Shown: in pieces, positions 7,144-15,655 of the stretch
How the letters are laid out: every line of letters starts with the position of its first letter
Position numbering within the stretch: position 1 is the stretch's first letter
NCBI GenBank assembly: GCA_001017865.1
Contig: LATQ01000341.1
Coordinates: 1-16,583 of the forward strand
DNA from: Rhodococcus sp. IITR03
GTDB lineage: Bacteria > Actinomycetota > Actinomycetes > Mycobacteriales > Mycobacteriaceae
Length of the DNA stretch: 16,583 bases
Direction of reading: 5' to 3'
Notes under the pieces: generated by a model
The model's database searches: none
What the model saw: only the letters and a program-made list of their open reading frames with translations
Told to the model about the DNA's origin: nothing
Position numbers and translations under genes: made by a program

Positions 7144-8523
7144 ATGATTCTCGAGCAGTACTACATCGAGTGCCTCTCCCACGCGTCCTACCTCATCGGC
7201 GACGAGAGCGCCGGCAGGGCGGTCGTGGTCGACCCCCGCCGCGACATCACCGAATACCTGTCCGACGCAAAGAAGTACGGGCTGACCATCGAAGGTGTGA
7301 TCAACACCCACTTCCACGCCGACTTCGTCTCCGGCCACCTCGAACTGGTCGACGCCACAGGTGCGTGGATCGGATTCGGTGAAGCCGCCGAGACCGACTA
7401 CCCGATCCGGCGGTTGCGCGACGGCGAGAAGCTCTCCCTCGGCGAGGTCGAACTCGAAATCCTGTCCACCCCGGGCCACACCTGGGAATCGATCTCGGTG
7501 CTGGTGCGCGAACACCCCGGCGCCGTCCCGACCGCGGTGCTCACCGGCGACTCCCTGTTCATCGGCGACGTCGGACGCCCGGACCTGGTCAACCTCGGCG
7601 ACGGCTCGACCGGCGATCTGGCCCGGGCGATGTACCGCACCGTGCACGAGAAGCTGCTGACGCTGCCCGACGAGGTCGTCGTCATGCCTGCTCACGGTGC
7701 CGGTTCGTCGTGTGGAAAGAACCTGTCGACCGATCTGACCTCGACCATCGGCGAGCAGCGCGCCACGAATCCGTCCGTGCAGCCCATGAGCGAGGACGAC
7801 TTCGTCGCCCTGGTCACCGAAGGGCAGCCGGCCGCCCCGTCGTACTTCTCGGTCGACGCCGCGATGAACAAGCGGATGCATCCGCTCCTGGTGCAGGACC
7901 GCACGATTCCCGAGTTGACGCCGGAGCAGGTGAAGGCCGAACTCGTCGCCGGCACGCGTGTTCTCGATGCGAGAAGCGTCGACGATTTCGCCGCTGGGCA
8001 TCTGCGCGGCTCGGTCAACGTCGGATTCGACGGGCGTTTCGCCGAGACCGGCGGCATGGTCGCCGAGGTCGGCGAGAAGATCGTGCTGATCACCTATCCC
8101 GGTGAGGAGCAGGACGCCGCGGTGCGCCTGGCGCGAATCGGATCCGATGGTGCGGCAGGTTATCTGAACGTCGATCGCGACGGTGTCTTCCCCGCCGAAC
8201 TGAGGGATCTGATCGAGACCGCCCGACGCACGACGGTCGAGGAACTCGACCGCTTGCTCGCCGACGATGCGGTCACCCTCGTCGACATCCGCAACCCCGG
8301 TGAACGCGAATCCGGCGCTATTCCCGGATCGGTTCCTATTCCGTTGGCGCAGTTGCGCGCCCGCCTGGACCAGGTTCCCGCCGGCAAGCCGATCGTGGTG
8401 CACTGTGCCGGTGGATGGCGTTCGAGCGTGGCGGCTTCGCTGCTGCGGGCCCAGGGCTTCGAGAACGTCACGGACCTGCTCGGCGGCTACAACGCGTGGG
8501 CCGAATCTCACGTCCCTGCCTGA
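7144..8523 (+). CDS. cstB: CstB-like persulfide dioxygenase-rhodanese fusion
   Basis: An intact 459-residue protein in three parts. Residues 1-240 form an ETHE1-type metallo-beta-lactamase fold with THFHADF (H56, H58, D60), PGHTW (H112), TGDSLF (D136) and PAHG (H184); the non-haem iron ligands should be H56, H112 and D136. C190 (GAGSSCGKN) corresponds to a cysteine important in S. aureus CstB. Residues about 255-355 are a degenerate rhodanese whose active-site position reads ITYPGEE with no Cys. Residues about 362-459 are a complete rhodanese with CAGGWRS (C421). CstB oxidises low-molecular-weight persulfides to thiosulfate. ATG 7144 is preferred over the upstream in-frame codons because GGAGGA lies just before it. 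It is first in an operon with thioredoxin (31-bp gap) and driven by an operator-covered promoter. Confidence 0.92.
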   Translation: MILEQYYIECLSHASYLIGDESAGRAVVVDPRRDITEYLSDAKKYGLTIEGVINTHFHADFVSGHLELVDATGAWIGFGEAAETDYPIRRLRDGEKLSLGEVELEILSTPGHTWESISVLVREHPGAVPTAVLTGDSLFIGDVGRPDLVNLGDGSTGDLARAMYRTVHEKLLTLPDEVVVMPAHGAGSSCGKNLSTDLTSTIGEQRATNPSVQPMSEDDFVALVTEGQPAAPSYFSVDAAMNKRMHPLLVQDRTIPELTPEQVKAELVAGTRVLDARSVDDFAAGHLRGSVNVGFDGRFAETGGMVAEVGEKIVLITYPGEEQDAAVRLARIGSDGAAGYLNVDRDGVFPAELRDLIETARRTTVEELDRLLADDAVTLVDIRNPGERESGAIPGSVPIPLAQLRARLDQVPAGKPIVVHCAGGWRSSVAASLLRAQGFENVTDLLGGYNAWAESHVPA

Positions 8524-8554
8524 TCATTCCGGCCCGGAGAAAGGAACGGAAACG

Positions 8555-8929
8555 ATGACGACGAAGAACCTCACGATGGCGGACTTCGAATCCACCATCG
8601 TCGGCAACGATATCGTGCTCGTCGACTTCTGGGCGTCGTGGTGCGGCCCGTGCCGTGCCTTCGCCCCTGTCTTCGACAAGTCGTCGCAGGTACACCCCGA
8701 GATCGTGCATGCCAAGGTCGACACCGAGGCCGAGCAGCAGCTCGCCGCCATGGCGAACATCCGCTCGATTCCGACGATCATGGCATTCCGAGAAGGTGTG
8801 CTCGTCTACTCACAGCCCGGCGCGTTGCCGGCACCGGCTCTCGAGGACCTGATCACCCGGATCGAGGCCCTCGATATGACCGAGATCCACGACCAGGTTG
8901 CCGAACAACGCGCAGCCTCCCGCTCCTGA
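8555..8929 (+). CDS. Thioredoxin
   Basis: An intact 124-residue thioredoxin fold with the standard active site WCGPC (C30, C33) after VLVDFWAS, and the cis-proline in IRSIPTI (P73). It is slightly longer than classical thioredoxin because of a charged C-terminal tail (HDQVAEQRAASRS). It follows the CstB-like gene in the same operon and has AAAGGA/CGGAAA upstream of ATG 8555. In this setting it probably reduces persulfidated or disulfide-linked protein thiols and regenerates rhodanese or CstR cysteines. That partner choice is inferred from position. Confidence 0.93.
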   Translation: MTTKNLTMADFESTIVGNDIVLVDFWASWCGPCRAFAPVFDKSSQVHPEIVHAKVDTEAEQQLAAMANIRSIPTIMAFREGVLVYSQPGALPAPALEDLITRIEALDMTEIHDQVAEQRAASRS

Positions 8930-8973
8930 CCCTTCGCCGGGTCCGTAGCGAACTCTCATCGAGGAGGACTCTC

Positions 8974-9147
8974 ATGTGTTACCCCGTCGCCTGCCCGAAC
9001 TGCGGAAAGACCGGATGGGGCGGATGCGGACAGCATGTCGACGCCGTCTTGCGTTCCGTGCCCGCCGCCGATCGCTGCACCTGCGGTCAGGACACCGTCC
9101 CGGCCCGCGCCGAGCGTCGAAGCGTGCGTTCGCTCTTCCGTCGCTGA
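8974..9147 (+). CDS. 57-residue Cys-rich, probably zinc-binding protein
   Basis: ATG at 8974 has a strong GAGGAGG site. The protein has C2, C7, C10, C18, H21, C35 and C37 arranged as CPNCGKTGWGGCGQH then DRCTCG. This suggests a small zinc ribbon or treble-clef site using CxxC and CxC pairs. The tail is basic (RAERRSVRSLFRR). I recall similar short CxxCGK-W-GCG-H proteins as uncharacterised hypotheticals but know of no function. Its place between thioredoxin and the MFS gene in a CstR-controlled operon suggests a thiol, metal or sulfane-sulfur role. It is too small to be an enzyme on its own. Confidence 0.82.
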   Translation: MCYPVACPNCGKTGWGGCGQHVDAVLRSVPAADRCTCGQDTVPARAERRSVRSLFRR

Positions 9148-9161
9148 CCTCGGTCACAACC

Positions 9162-10501
9162 ATGGAGACGGTGTCCGAACCGGAACCGGCCGTAGCCGTC
9201 GGTCCCGACCCGGAGGCCGGGACGTGAGCCCCAGGCCACGCCCCGGCCTCCGGTGCTGGGCCTGCGGGCCAACGCCGCGCAGTTCACCCTGTTGGTGGTG
9301 GTCAACGCCCTGGTGGGAGGCATGGTCGGTCAGCAACAGGCCGTGCTGCCGCTGCTTGCCGAGAACGAATTCGGGCTGAGCGGTTACACATTCATTTTCA
9401 CCTACGTGACCGCCTTCGGGATCACCAAGCCGCCGCGAACTACTTTGCCGGGACCTTCTCCGACCGCTACGGACGCAAACCCGTGCTGCTGGTGGGATGG
9501 TTGTTCGCCCTGCCGGTACCTCTCATGCTGATTCTCGCCACCGACTGGTGGTGGGTGGTAGCCGCGAACGTACTGTTGGGTATCAACCAGGGGCTCACCT
9601 GGTCGACGACCGTGGTGATGAAGATCGATCTGGTCGGTCCGGCCCGGCGCGGTCTGGCCATGGGACTCAACGAAGCTGCAGGTTACGGCGCTGTCGCCGT
9701 GACATCACTGTTCGCCGGTCACCTGGCCGAGCAATTCGGTCTGCGCCCGGCACCCTTCCTGTTGGGGCTCGCGTACACAGCCCTGGCGTTGGTGTTGTCG
9801 GGTTTCTTCGTGAAGGAAACTCGGGATCACGCACTGCTCGACGCCGGGCACCATGTGGCCCGCGCCGACGGGATCCACGATCACCTTCACGCCGACCTGA
9901 CCGACCGTGAGATCGTGGCCCAGACCAGTCTTCGGGAACCCGCTCTGTCCTCGGCGAGTCAGGCGGGACTGGTCAACAACCTCAATTTCGGTCTCTCAGG
10001 GGGATTGTTTCCCCTGTTGTTCGCCACCGCGGATCTCGCCGTTGCACAGATCGGCCTGCTGTTCGCCCTTTATCCAGGAGTGTGGGGCGCGGGACAATTG
10101 GTCACCGGAGCCCTTTCGGACCGGATCGGCCGGAAGCACCTGATCACCGCGGGAATGGCCACACAGGCCGCCGCCCTGGCGGTCATCGCGCTGAGCGACG
10201 CATTCGCGGGCTGGGCGACCGGCACCGTACTGCTGGGCGCGGGCACCGCCATGGTCTATCCCACCCTGCTGGCCGTGATCGGCGACGTCGCCACCCGGTC
10301 TGGCGAGGCAGGGCCGTCGGCGTCTACCGCGTCTGGCGCGATCTCGGCTACGCGGTCGGGGCAGTCCTCGGCGGGATCGTCGCCGACCTGATGGGTCTGC
10401 ACGCCGCCGTCGGAGTCGCTGCGGCCGTCAGCGCAACCTCCGCGCTGATCGTCGCTCTCCGGATGTACGAAACACACCGGCCGGTCGCCGCTGCTCGGTA
10501 G
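9162..10501 (+). CDS. Major facilitator superfamily transporter (several frame breaks)
   Basis: Read across frames this is a 12-helix MFS carrier of about 447 residues. LRANAAQFTLLVVVNALVGG opens TM1, the loop between TM2 and TM3 has FSDRYGRKPVLL (the MFS motif A), and the second half has GALSDRIGRKHLIT. Single missing G/C bases at 9428-9430 (ITK then AAANYFAGTFSDRYG) and 10290-10292 (GDVA then HPVWRGRAVGVYRVW) restore it. Near 9219-9226 the shift has the opposite sign and needs two lost bases or one extra, so the N-terminal METVSEPEPAVAV segment is less certain. A hydrophilic central loop contains a His-rich HDHLH. It is last in the CstB-like operon, 14 bp after the Cys-rich gene, so a role in exporting a sulfur product is plausible but unproven. 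It converges with the patatin gene with only 3 bp between the stops. Confidence 0.85.
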
Positions 10502-10504
10502 CAG

Positions 10505-11554
10505 TCAAGGCGAGCCGGGCTCGTCCGGTGACGAGTCGACAGAGATCTCGGGCCTCGGACCGGTGGGGGCGGAGGCCGCGATACCGGCACGATCGAGGGC
10601 GTCCTCGGCGAGTGCGCGCCCCAGCGCGATCATCTCGGCCGCCTTGTGGAAGTCGAGACTTCGGCACGCGGTGCGCGGGACCTCCACGAGGATGTCGGGC
10701 GGATAGGCCGCCAGCTGGAACCGGGACAGCGCCGACTGCATGATGTCGAGCGACCGGTTCATCACCGCGACGCGTCCGAACTTCGGGATGAGCGCATCGT
10801 CGGCGTCGACGTCGCCAGTGTCCTCGGTGTCCTCCTCCGGCGGCTCGTCGTTCGCCGCATTGGTCGAGAACCGGTTGACCACCGACCGCACGATGTCGGT
10901 GTCGAGCATCTGGTTGGCGCTGCGCCGGAAACGTGCCTTCCATTCCTCGATGGGCCGTGCCTCGGAGCTGGCGTTCTCGGGTGATCGTGCCGAGCCCTGC
11001 TCCTCCCCACCGAGGCTGACTCCGATCGTGAGGTCGGCGGGCATGCCGACCGTCGGTGCGATCGGTAGGGGCGACAGGGTGCCGCCGTCGGTGAGGACGC
11101 GGCCGTTGAGTATCACCGGCGTGATGACACCGGGTATCGCGATGGACGCCCGGATCGCAGCGTGGACGGGACCTCGCTGGAACCAGACGGCGCGACCTGC
11201 TGCGAGGTCGGTGGCTACTGCGGTGAACGGAATCGGGAGTTCCTCGATCACCGCATCGCCGAGGATCTCCCGCATCTTGGACAGGATTCGTTCGGCGCGG
11301 ATCGCGCCGGGGGCCGAGACCGACAGGTCGAGAAGGCGCACCACATCCATCTGGGACAGACCCGTGGCCCATTCGGTGTACGGGTCCATCGCGCCTGCCG
11401 CGTAGACGCCACCGACCAGCGCGCCCATCGAAGCGCCTGAGACTCCGACAATTTCGAGGCCACGTTCCTCGATCGCCCGGATGGCGCCGATATGGGCGTA
11501 TCCGCGGGCACCGCCACTGCCGAGGGCGAGTGCCACGCGTGTCCGTCCGGCCAT
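10505..11554 (-). CDS. Patatin-like phospholipase / acyl hydrolase
   Basis: An intact 349-residue protein starting MAGRTRVALALGSGGARG. It has the patatin oxyanion-hole loop GSGGARG (12-18), the nucleophile elbow GASMG with S42, and the catalytic Asp in TDGGTL (D156). The Ser-Asp dyad is therefore complete. It resembles the RssA/YlbK-type bacterial patatins, which hydrolyse acyl esters of phospholipids or thioesters; the actual substrate is unknown. The C-terminal half contains a low-complexity acidic insert (EEDTEDTGDVDADD) of unknown role. No terminator is visible between it and the convergent MFS gene. Upstream, 11555-11719 (165 bp) holds no gene or strong signal I can support. Confidence 0.9.
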   Translation of the reverse strand: MAGRTRVALALGSGGARGYAHIGAIRAIEERGLEIVGVSGASMGALVGGVYAAGAMDPYTEWATGLSQMDVVRLLDLSVSAPGAIRAERILSKMREILGDAVIEELPIPFTAVATDLAAGRAVWFQRGPVHAAIRASIAIPGVITPVILNGRVLTDGGTLSPLPIAPTVGMPADLTIGVSLGGEEQGSARSPENASSEARPIEEWKARFRRSANQMLDTDIVRSVVNRFSTNAANDEPPEEDTEDTGDVDADDALIPKFGRVAVMNRSLDIMQSALSRFQLAAYPPDILVEVPRTACRSLDFHKAAEMIALGRALAEDALDRAGIAASAPTGPRPEISVDSSPDEPGSP

Positions 11555-11719
11555 GGGTCCGATGGTACGCAGCACCCTCACCGATATCCGACGGGAGCGC
11601 AGTCGTCGTGTCGCGCACAGCGCCGGAGTTCGGAAGAATGTTCGGCGGTCGCACTGCACACTGGAGCCTGTGGGTGGATGGACGACATCGCGCCCCGTAC
11701 CTATCAGCGAAGGAGCCGC

Positions 11720-12704
11720 ATGCGTTTCGGATTGTTCGTCCCCCAAGGTTGGCGACTGGACCTCGTCGGCATCGACCCCTCCGACCAGTGCAGGTGATGC
11801 GCGATCTCGCGCTCCGCGCCGATCGCGGACCGTGGGAATCGATCTGGGTGTACGACCACTTCCACACCGTCCCTGCACCCACCGATGAGGCCACCCACGA
11901 GGCATGGAGCCTCGTGTCGGCCTTCGCCGCCGTCACCGAGCGCGTGCGCATCGGTCAGATGTGTACGGCCATGGCCTACCGCAACCCCGCCTATCTCGCG
12001 AAGGCCGCGGCCACCGCCGACATCATCTCCGGTGGGCGCATCGAGATGGGGATCGGTGGCGGATGGTACGAACACGAATGGCGTGCATACGGTTACGGCT
12101 TCCCGTCGCCGGGTGAGCGGCTGCGCCGACTCGACGAGGGCGTGCAGATCTTCCGACAGGCGTGGACCACGGGTTCCGCGACGTTCTCGGGTAGGCATTA
12201 CACCGTCGACGGAGCCATCGTCCGTCCGCTTCCGCTGCAGGACGGCGGTATTCCGCTGTGGATCGCCGGCGGCGGCGAGAAGGTGACCCTGAAGATCGCC
12301 GCGAAGTACGCGCAGTACACCAACTTCGACGGCACACCCGAAGGGTTCGCGCGCAAGTCGGAGATCCTGCGCGAGCACTGCGCCGAGGTCGGCACCGACT
12401 TCGACGCCATCGTGCGATCGGCCAACTACAACGTGGCGATCGGCCGCACCGAAGCGAGGTGCAGGACCGGCTCGAGGCACTGCGGGCCCGTCTCGAACCG
12501 ATCGTCGGAGCGGAGAAGGCCGACGGGGCGCTCGACGCCTTCCGGGGGATGCCCGCCGTCGGCACCCCCGAGCAGATCGTCGAGAACCTCGCTGCGCTGA
12601 AGAAGCAGGGGCTCGAGTACGCGATCTTCTACGTTCCCGAAGCCGCCTACGACACCTCGGGGCTGGAACTGCTCGAGAAGGAAGTGCTCCCGCACCTCGT
12701 GTGA
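11720..12704 (+). CDS. LLM-class (luciferase-like) F420-dependent oxidoreductase (two frame breaks)
   Basis: ATG 11720 follows AAGGAG. The protein is a luciferase-like TIM barrel: MRFGLFVPQGWRLDL, IWVYDHFHTVP, RVRIGQMCTAMAYRNPAYLAK, DIISGGRIEMGIGGGWYEHE, IPLWIAGGGEKVTLKIAA and a C-terminal GTPEQIVENLAALKKQGLEY. This matches the actinobacterial F420-dependent subgroup, which reduces or oxidises small molecules with coenzyme F420; the substrate is unknown. Frame breaks at 11790 (SDQ then WQVMRDLALRAD, one lost G) and 12454-12456 (GRTEA then EVQDRLEALRARL, one lost G/C). With both repaired it is about 328 residues, normal for the family. It converges with the GNAT gene with a 19-bp gap. Confidence 0.87.
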
Positions 12705-12723
12705 TGCCCACTGCCCCTGAGGC

Positions 12724-13286
12724 CTAGAGGGGCCAGCCCTCCACAGGTCCGGGTGGGTCGTCGGCGGACAGTCCGGCGACCACACGTCCCGCGGCACGCC
12801 CCGCTGGAGCAGGCCGTTGCGGGCGATGCCCTCGTACCGGAACCCGACCCGTCGTGCGACGGCGGCGGAGGCATGGTTGCCGACGAAGGCACGCCACGCG
12901 ACCCGCGGGACGTTCATGCCGTCCGGCGCGAACGCGAAACCGCATGCCAGGCGCACCGCGGCGGTCGCGAGTCCGTGGCGCCGCGTCGTCGGTGCGATCC
13001 AGTACCCGATCTCCGGGTCCGAGCCCTCACGCGGAACGAATCCGACCATGCCGCGCAATACTCCGTCCGCGGCGGTGCGCACGGCCCAGTCGGGCCATCC
13101 CTGGGCCCACTTGGCCGGAACGACGTCCTCGACGAAGTGCAGCGCGTCCGCTCGGGCGTAGGGGGAGGGCACGGTGGTCCACCGGGCGATCAGCGGATCC
13201 CGGCACGCCGGGGTGATGGCGTCGACGTCGGCCGGACCCGGTGGCGAGAGCACCACCGCGCCGTCGGTCAGCGTGCGTACGTCCAT
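12724..13286 (-). CDS. GNAT acetyltransferase, RimJ/RimL type (one frame break)
   Basis: MDVRTLTDGAVVLSPPGPAD opens a GNAT protein of about 187 residues. It has GMVGFVPREGSDPEIGYWIAP ahead of the acetyl-CoA loop RRHGLATAAV (about 102-111), then NHASAAVARRVGFRYEGIAR, the C-terminal signature of the RimJ/RimL-like group that acetylates N-terminal amines or small amines. The frame breaks at 12780-12781, where one missing G restores PRDVWVAGLSADDPPGP and the stop at 12724. The acceptor substrate is unknown. It lies 17 bp after the DUF3239-like gene on the same strand, so the two are probably co-transcribed. Confidence 0.87.
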
Positions 13287-13303
13287 GTCACCGCAGTCCT
13301 GTG

Positions 13304-13970
13304 TCACCGCATCTCGGGCGGCAGTTCCTTGCTCGCCAGTTCGAGGCGACGCTCGTCGGTGGCGTCGATCTGGTCCACCATCTTCAGCTTGTCCTTCAGC
13401 ACGCGCCACTCCACCTCGGGGATCTGCGCGACCGCGTCGGCAATGATCTTCTGATCACGGGTACCCAGGCGATCGGCATGGGGCCCACCATCTGCCAGAC
13501 CCCCGAGTCGTTGCGGGTCGTGCGGTCGGACAGGACCGCGGCACACGGCACCCGCTCACCGATCGCGATCCGGTGACCCGGCACCGCCTCCACGTTGCGG
13601 GTGACCAGGCGAAGTGCCGACCGGACGTCTCGGGCTTGGCGATGTCGACCAGCGCGAGCAGCGTCAGCCCGCGGGCACGCTTGGCGGCGACGACGGCCGG
13701 GACGAGCGGGCTGTCGCGGTAGAGCTGCTCGATGGTCCCCACCTTGCGCGGCGCCCACAATGCCACCCACACCGACGTCGCTGCCGCGATCGCCAGCACG
13801 GCGGCGACGATGTACGCCCAGGCCTCGCCGAGCAGGAACAGACCCACCGCACCCGCGACACACACCAGGCCGACGAATATCGCCGACCACCGCAGACGAC
13901 GGACATCCGCGAGGGTCTGGTTCACGGTCTTGGCATGGGGCAGGTCCACAGGGAAGTCGAAGCGGCGCAC
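13304..13970 (-). CDS. DUF3239-like membrane protein (two frame breaks)
   Basis: GTG at 13970 begins VRRFDFPVDLPHAKTVNQTL. Two hydrophobic helices follow (about residues 29-47 and 50-71), then WAPRKVGTIEQLYRDSPLVPAVVA. The C-terminal soluble part reads LRLVTRNVEAVPGHRIAIGE, SGVWQMVGPMPIAWGTRD and EVEWRVLKDKLKMVDQI. I place this with the Corynebacteriales DUF3239 family from memory of its pattern; the function is unknown. Frame breaks near 13620-13622 (after KPETSG) and 13464-13466 (IAW then GTRDQ) are each fixed by one G/C. The repaired length is about 222 residues. No good ribosome site precedes the GTG. Confidence 0.72.
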
Positions 13971-14107
13971 GCCACCAGCTTATGGGAGCCCTTCGGCCGA
14001 CCACTGCCGGTCTCCGGCGGCGAGCCCGGCCGCGGCGGGCTCGAGCAGAATGCGCACAACGGCGCTTTCGCGCGCAACGGTGACTCGGTGAGGGACGTGG
14101 CCACACA

Positions 14108-14123
14108 CTCTGCTGTAGCAGAG
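14108..14123. promoter_or_regulatory. Perfect inverted repeat upstream of the citrate transporter gene
   Basis: CTCTGCT-GT-AGCAGAG is a 7-bp perfect inverted repeat with a 2-bp centre, 117 bp before the transporter start, in the 270-bp gap (13971-14240) that separates it from the divergent DUF3239-like gene. It suits a dimeric regulator site. The stem is short for a terminator and no gene ends here. The rest of the gap shows no gene or clear promoter. Confidence 0.45.
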
Positions 14124-14240
14124 ATCACACAATCCTCACGGCTTCGAGCCGGACCCCGCACGAACCTCCGGTCGCACCCGCGACCCGTGGTCGACGTGTG
14201 CCCGGACCGGCCCTGATCACGTCAGAAAGTGGGCACCGCC

Positions 14241-15606
14241 ATGCTCGTCGTCCTCGCTTCCTGATGGTCGCCACGTTCATGTACCTGATCATGTCGAAAC
14301 GGGCCACCCCGGTCGTCGGCCTGATCCTGATCCCGGTCGCGTTCGGCTGATCGCCGGAGCCGGCACCGACATCGGCGACATGATCGTCGACGGCGTCGAA
14401 AGTCTCGCCCCCACAGCGGCGCTGCTGTTCTTCGCGATCATCTTCTTCGGCATCATGATCGACGTCGGCCTGTTCGATCCGCTCGTGCGGCTCATCCTGC
14501 GGCTCGTGCGCGACGACCCGGCACGACTGGTGATCGGAACCGCAGTGCTGGCGATGGTCGTCTCCCTCGACGGGGACGGGTCCACGACGTTCATCATCAC
14601 CACCTCCGCACTGTTGCCGCTCTACCTGAAACTGAAGGTCAGCCCCGTCGTCCTCACCGTCGTCGCGGGCCTGGCGAATGCCACGATGAACATCATCGTG
14701 GGCGGCGCGGACGGTCCGTGCGGCCAGCGCGCTCGGGTTGTCCCCGTCCGACGTGTTCGTCCCGATGATCCCGTCGCTCGTCGTGGGACTCGTGGTCGTG
14801 CTGGGCTTCGCTGCTCATCTGGCTTCGTCGAACGTCGCCGCCTCGGGAAGCTCACGTGGAAGCCCGACCTGATGCCGCTCGGCGCCGGTCCGTCCGGAGT
14901 GGGTACGACGGTCGGAAAGGACACCGATGCCACCGACGGGGAGGTCGGTCGGTTGGCTGCCGGACTCGACCCCGACCGTCCGACCCTGCGTCCGCGTCTG
15001 CTGCCCTTCAACGCGATCCTCACGGTGGCGCTGCTCGTCGTCCTCGGTCTCGACATCCTGCCGATCCCCGTGCTGTTCATGATCGCCGCCGGTATCGCGC
15101 TGGCCGTGAACTTCCCGCGCGTCGTCGACCAGTCCGCCGCGATCGCACGCCATTCGTCGAGCATCGTGTCGGTCGTCGCGATGGTGTTCGCCGCGGCCGT
15201 CCTGACGGGCGTGTTCCAGGGCACCGGGATGGTCGAGTCGATGGCGTTGTGGCTCACCGGCGTCGTCCCCGACTCGCTCGGCCCGTTCCTCGCCGTCATC
15301 ACCGGTCTGCTCAGCATCCCGATGACCTTCTTCATGACCAACGACGCCTTCTACTTCGGGGTGCTCCCCGTCCTGGCGGAGACGGCAGCGCAGTACGGCA
15401 TCGAACCGGTCGAGATGGCGCGCGCATCGATCACCGGACAGCCCGTCCACATGCAGAGCCCGCTGGTCCCGGCGATCCTGCTGCTGGTGACCCTCGCCGG
15501 GGTGCCGTTGGCCGACCACCACCGCAAGGTGCTGTGGCGCGCGGGAGTGGTGTCGGTCGTGATGCTCGTCGTCGGGGTGGTACTCGGGCAGATTCCGTTC
15601 GGGTGA
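14241..15606 (+). CDS. CitMHS-family citrate/divalent-metal:H+ symporter (several frame breaks)
   Basis: Across frames the protein reads MLVVLGFLMVATFMYLIMSK, PVVGLILIPVAFGLIAGAG, then ALLFFAIIFFGIMIDVGLFD, SLDGDGSTTFIITTSALLPL and ILPIPVLFMIAAGIALAVN. The C-terminal half has VFQGTGMVESMA and FFMTNDAFYFGVLPVLAETA, hallmarks of CitM/CitH-type carriers that import metal-citrate complexes with protons. One lost G/C at 14256-14257, 14347 and 14827 repairs most of it. Between about 14694 and 14715 the shift needs two lost bases or one extra, and the expected NIxPWGGP-type signature is scrambled there. Repaired length is about 457 residues. A sensor kinase gene follows after 49 bp, which supports citrate or C4-acid uptake. 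Confidence 0.85.
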
Positions 15607-15655
15607 GATCGGCTCCGAGCCACACTGGACGGATGGGACGAACGGGAGCGACGCC

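Noticed and set aside
7078..8511. 477-codon minus-strand open frame opposite the CstB-like gene
   Set aside because: It is almost exactly antisense to an intact, motif-complete protein and shows no family features; it results from high GC in the third codon position.
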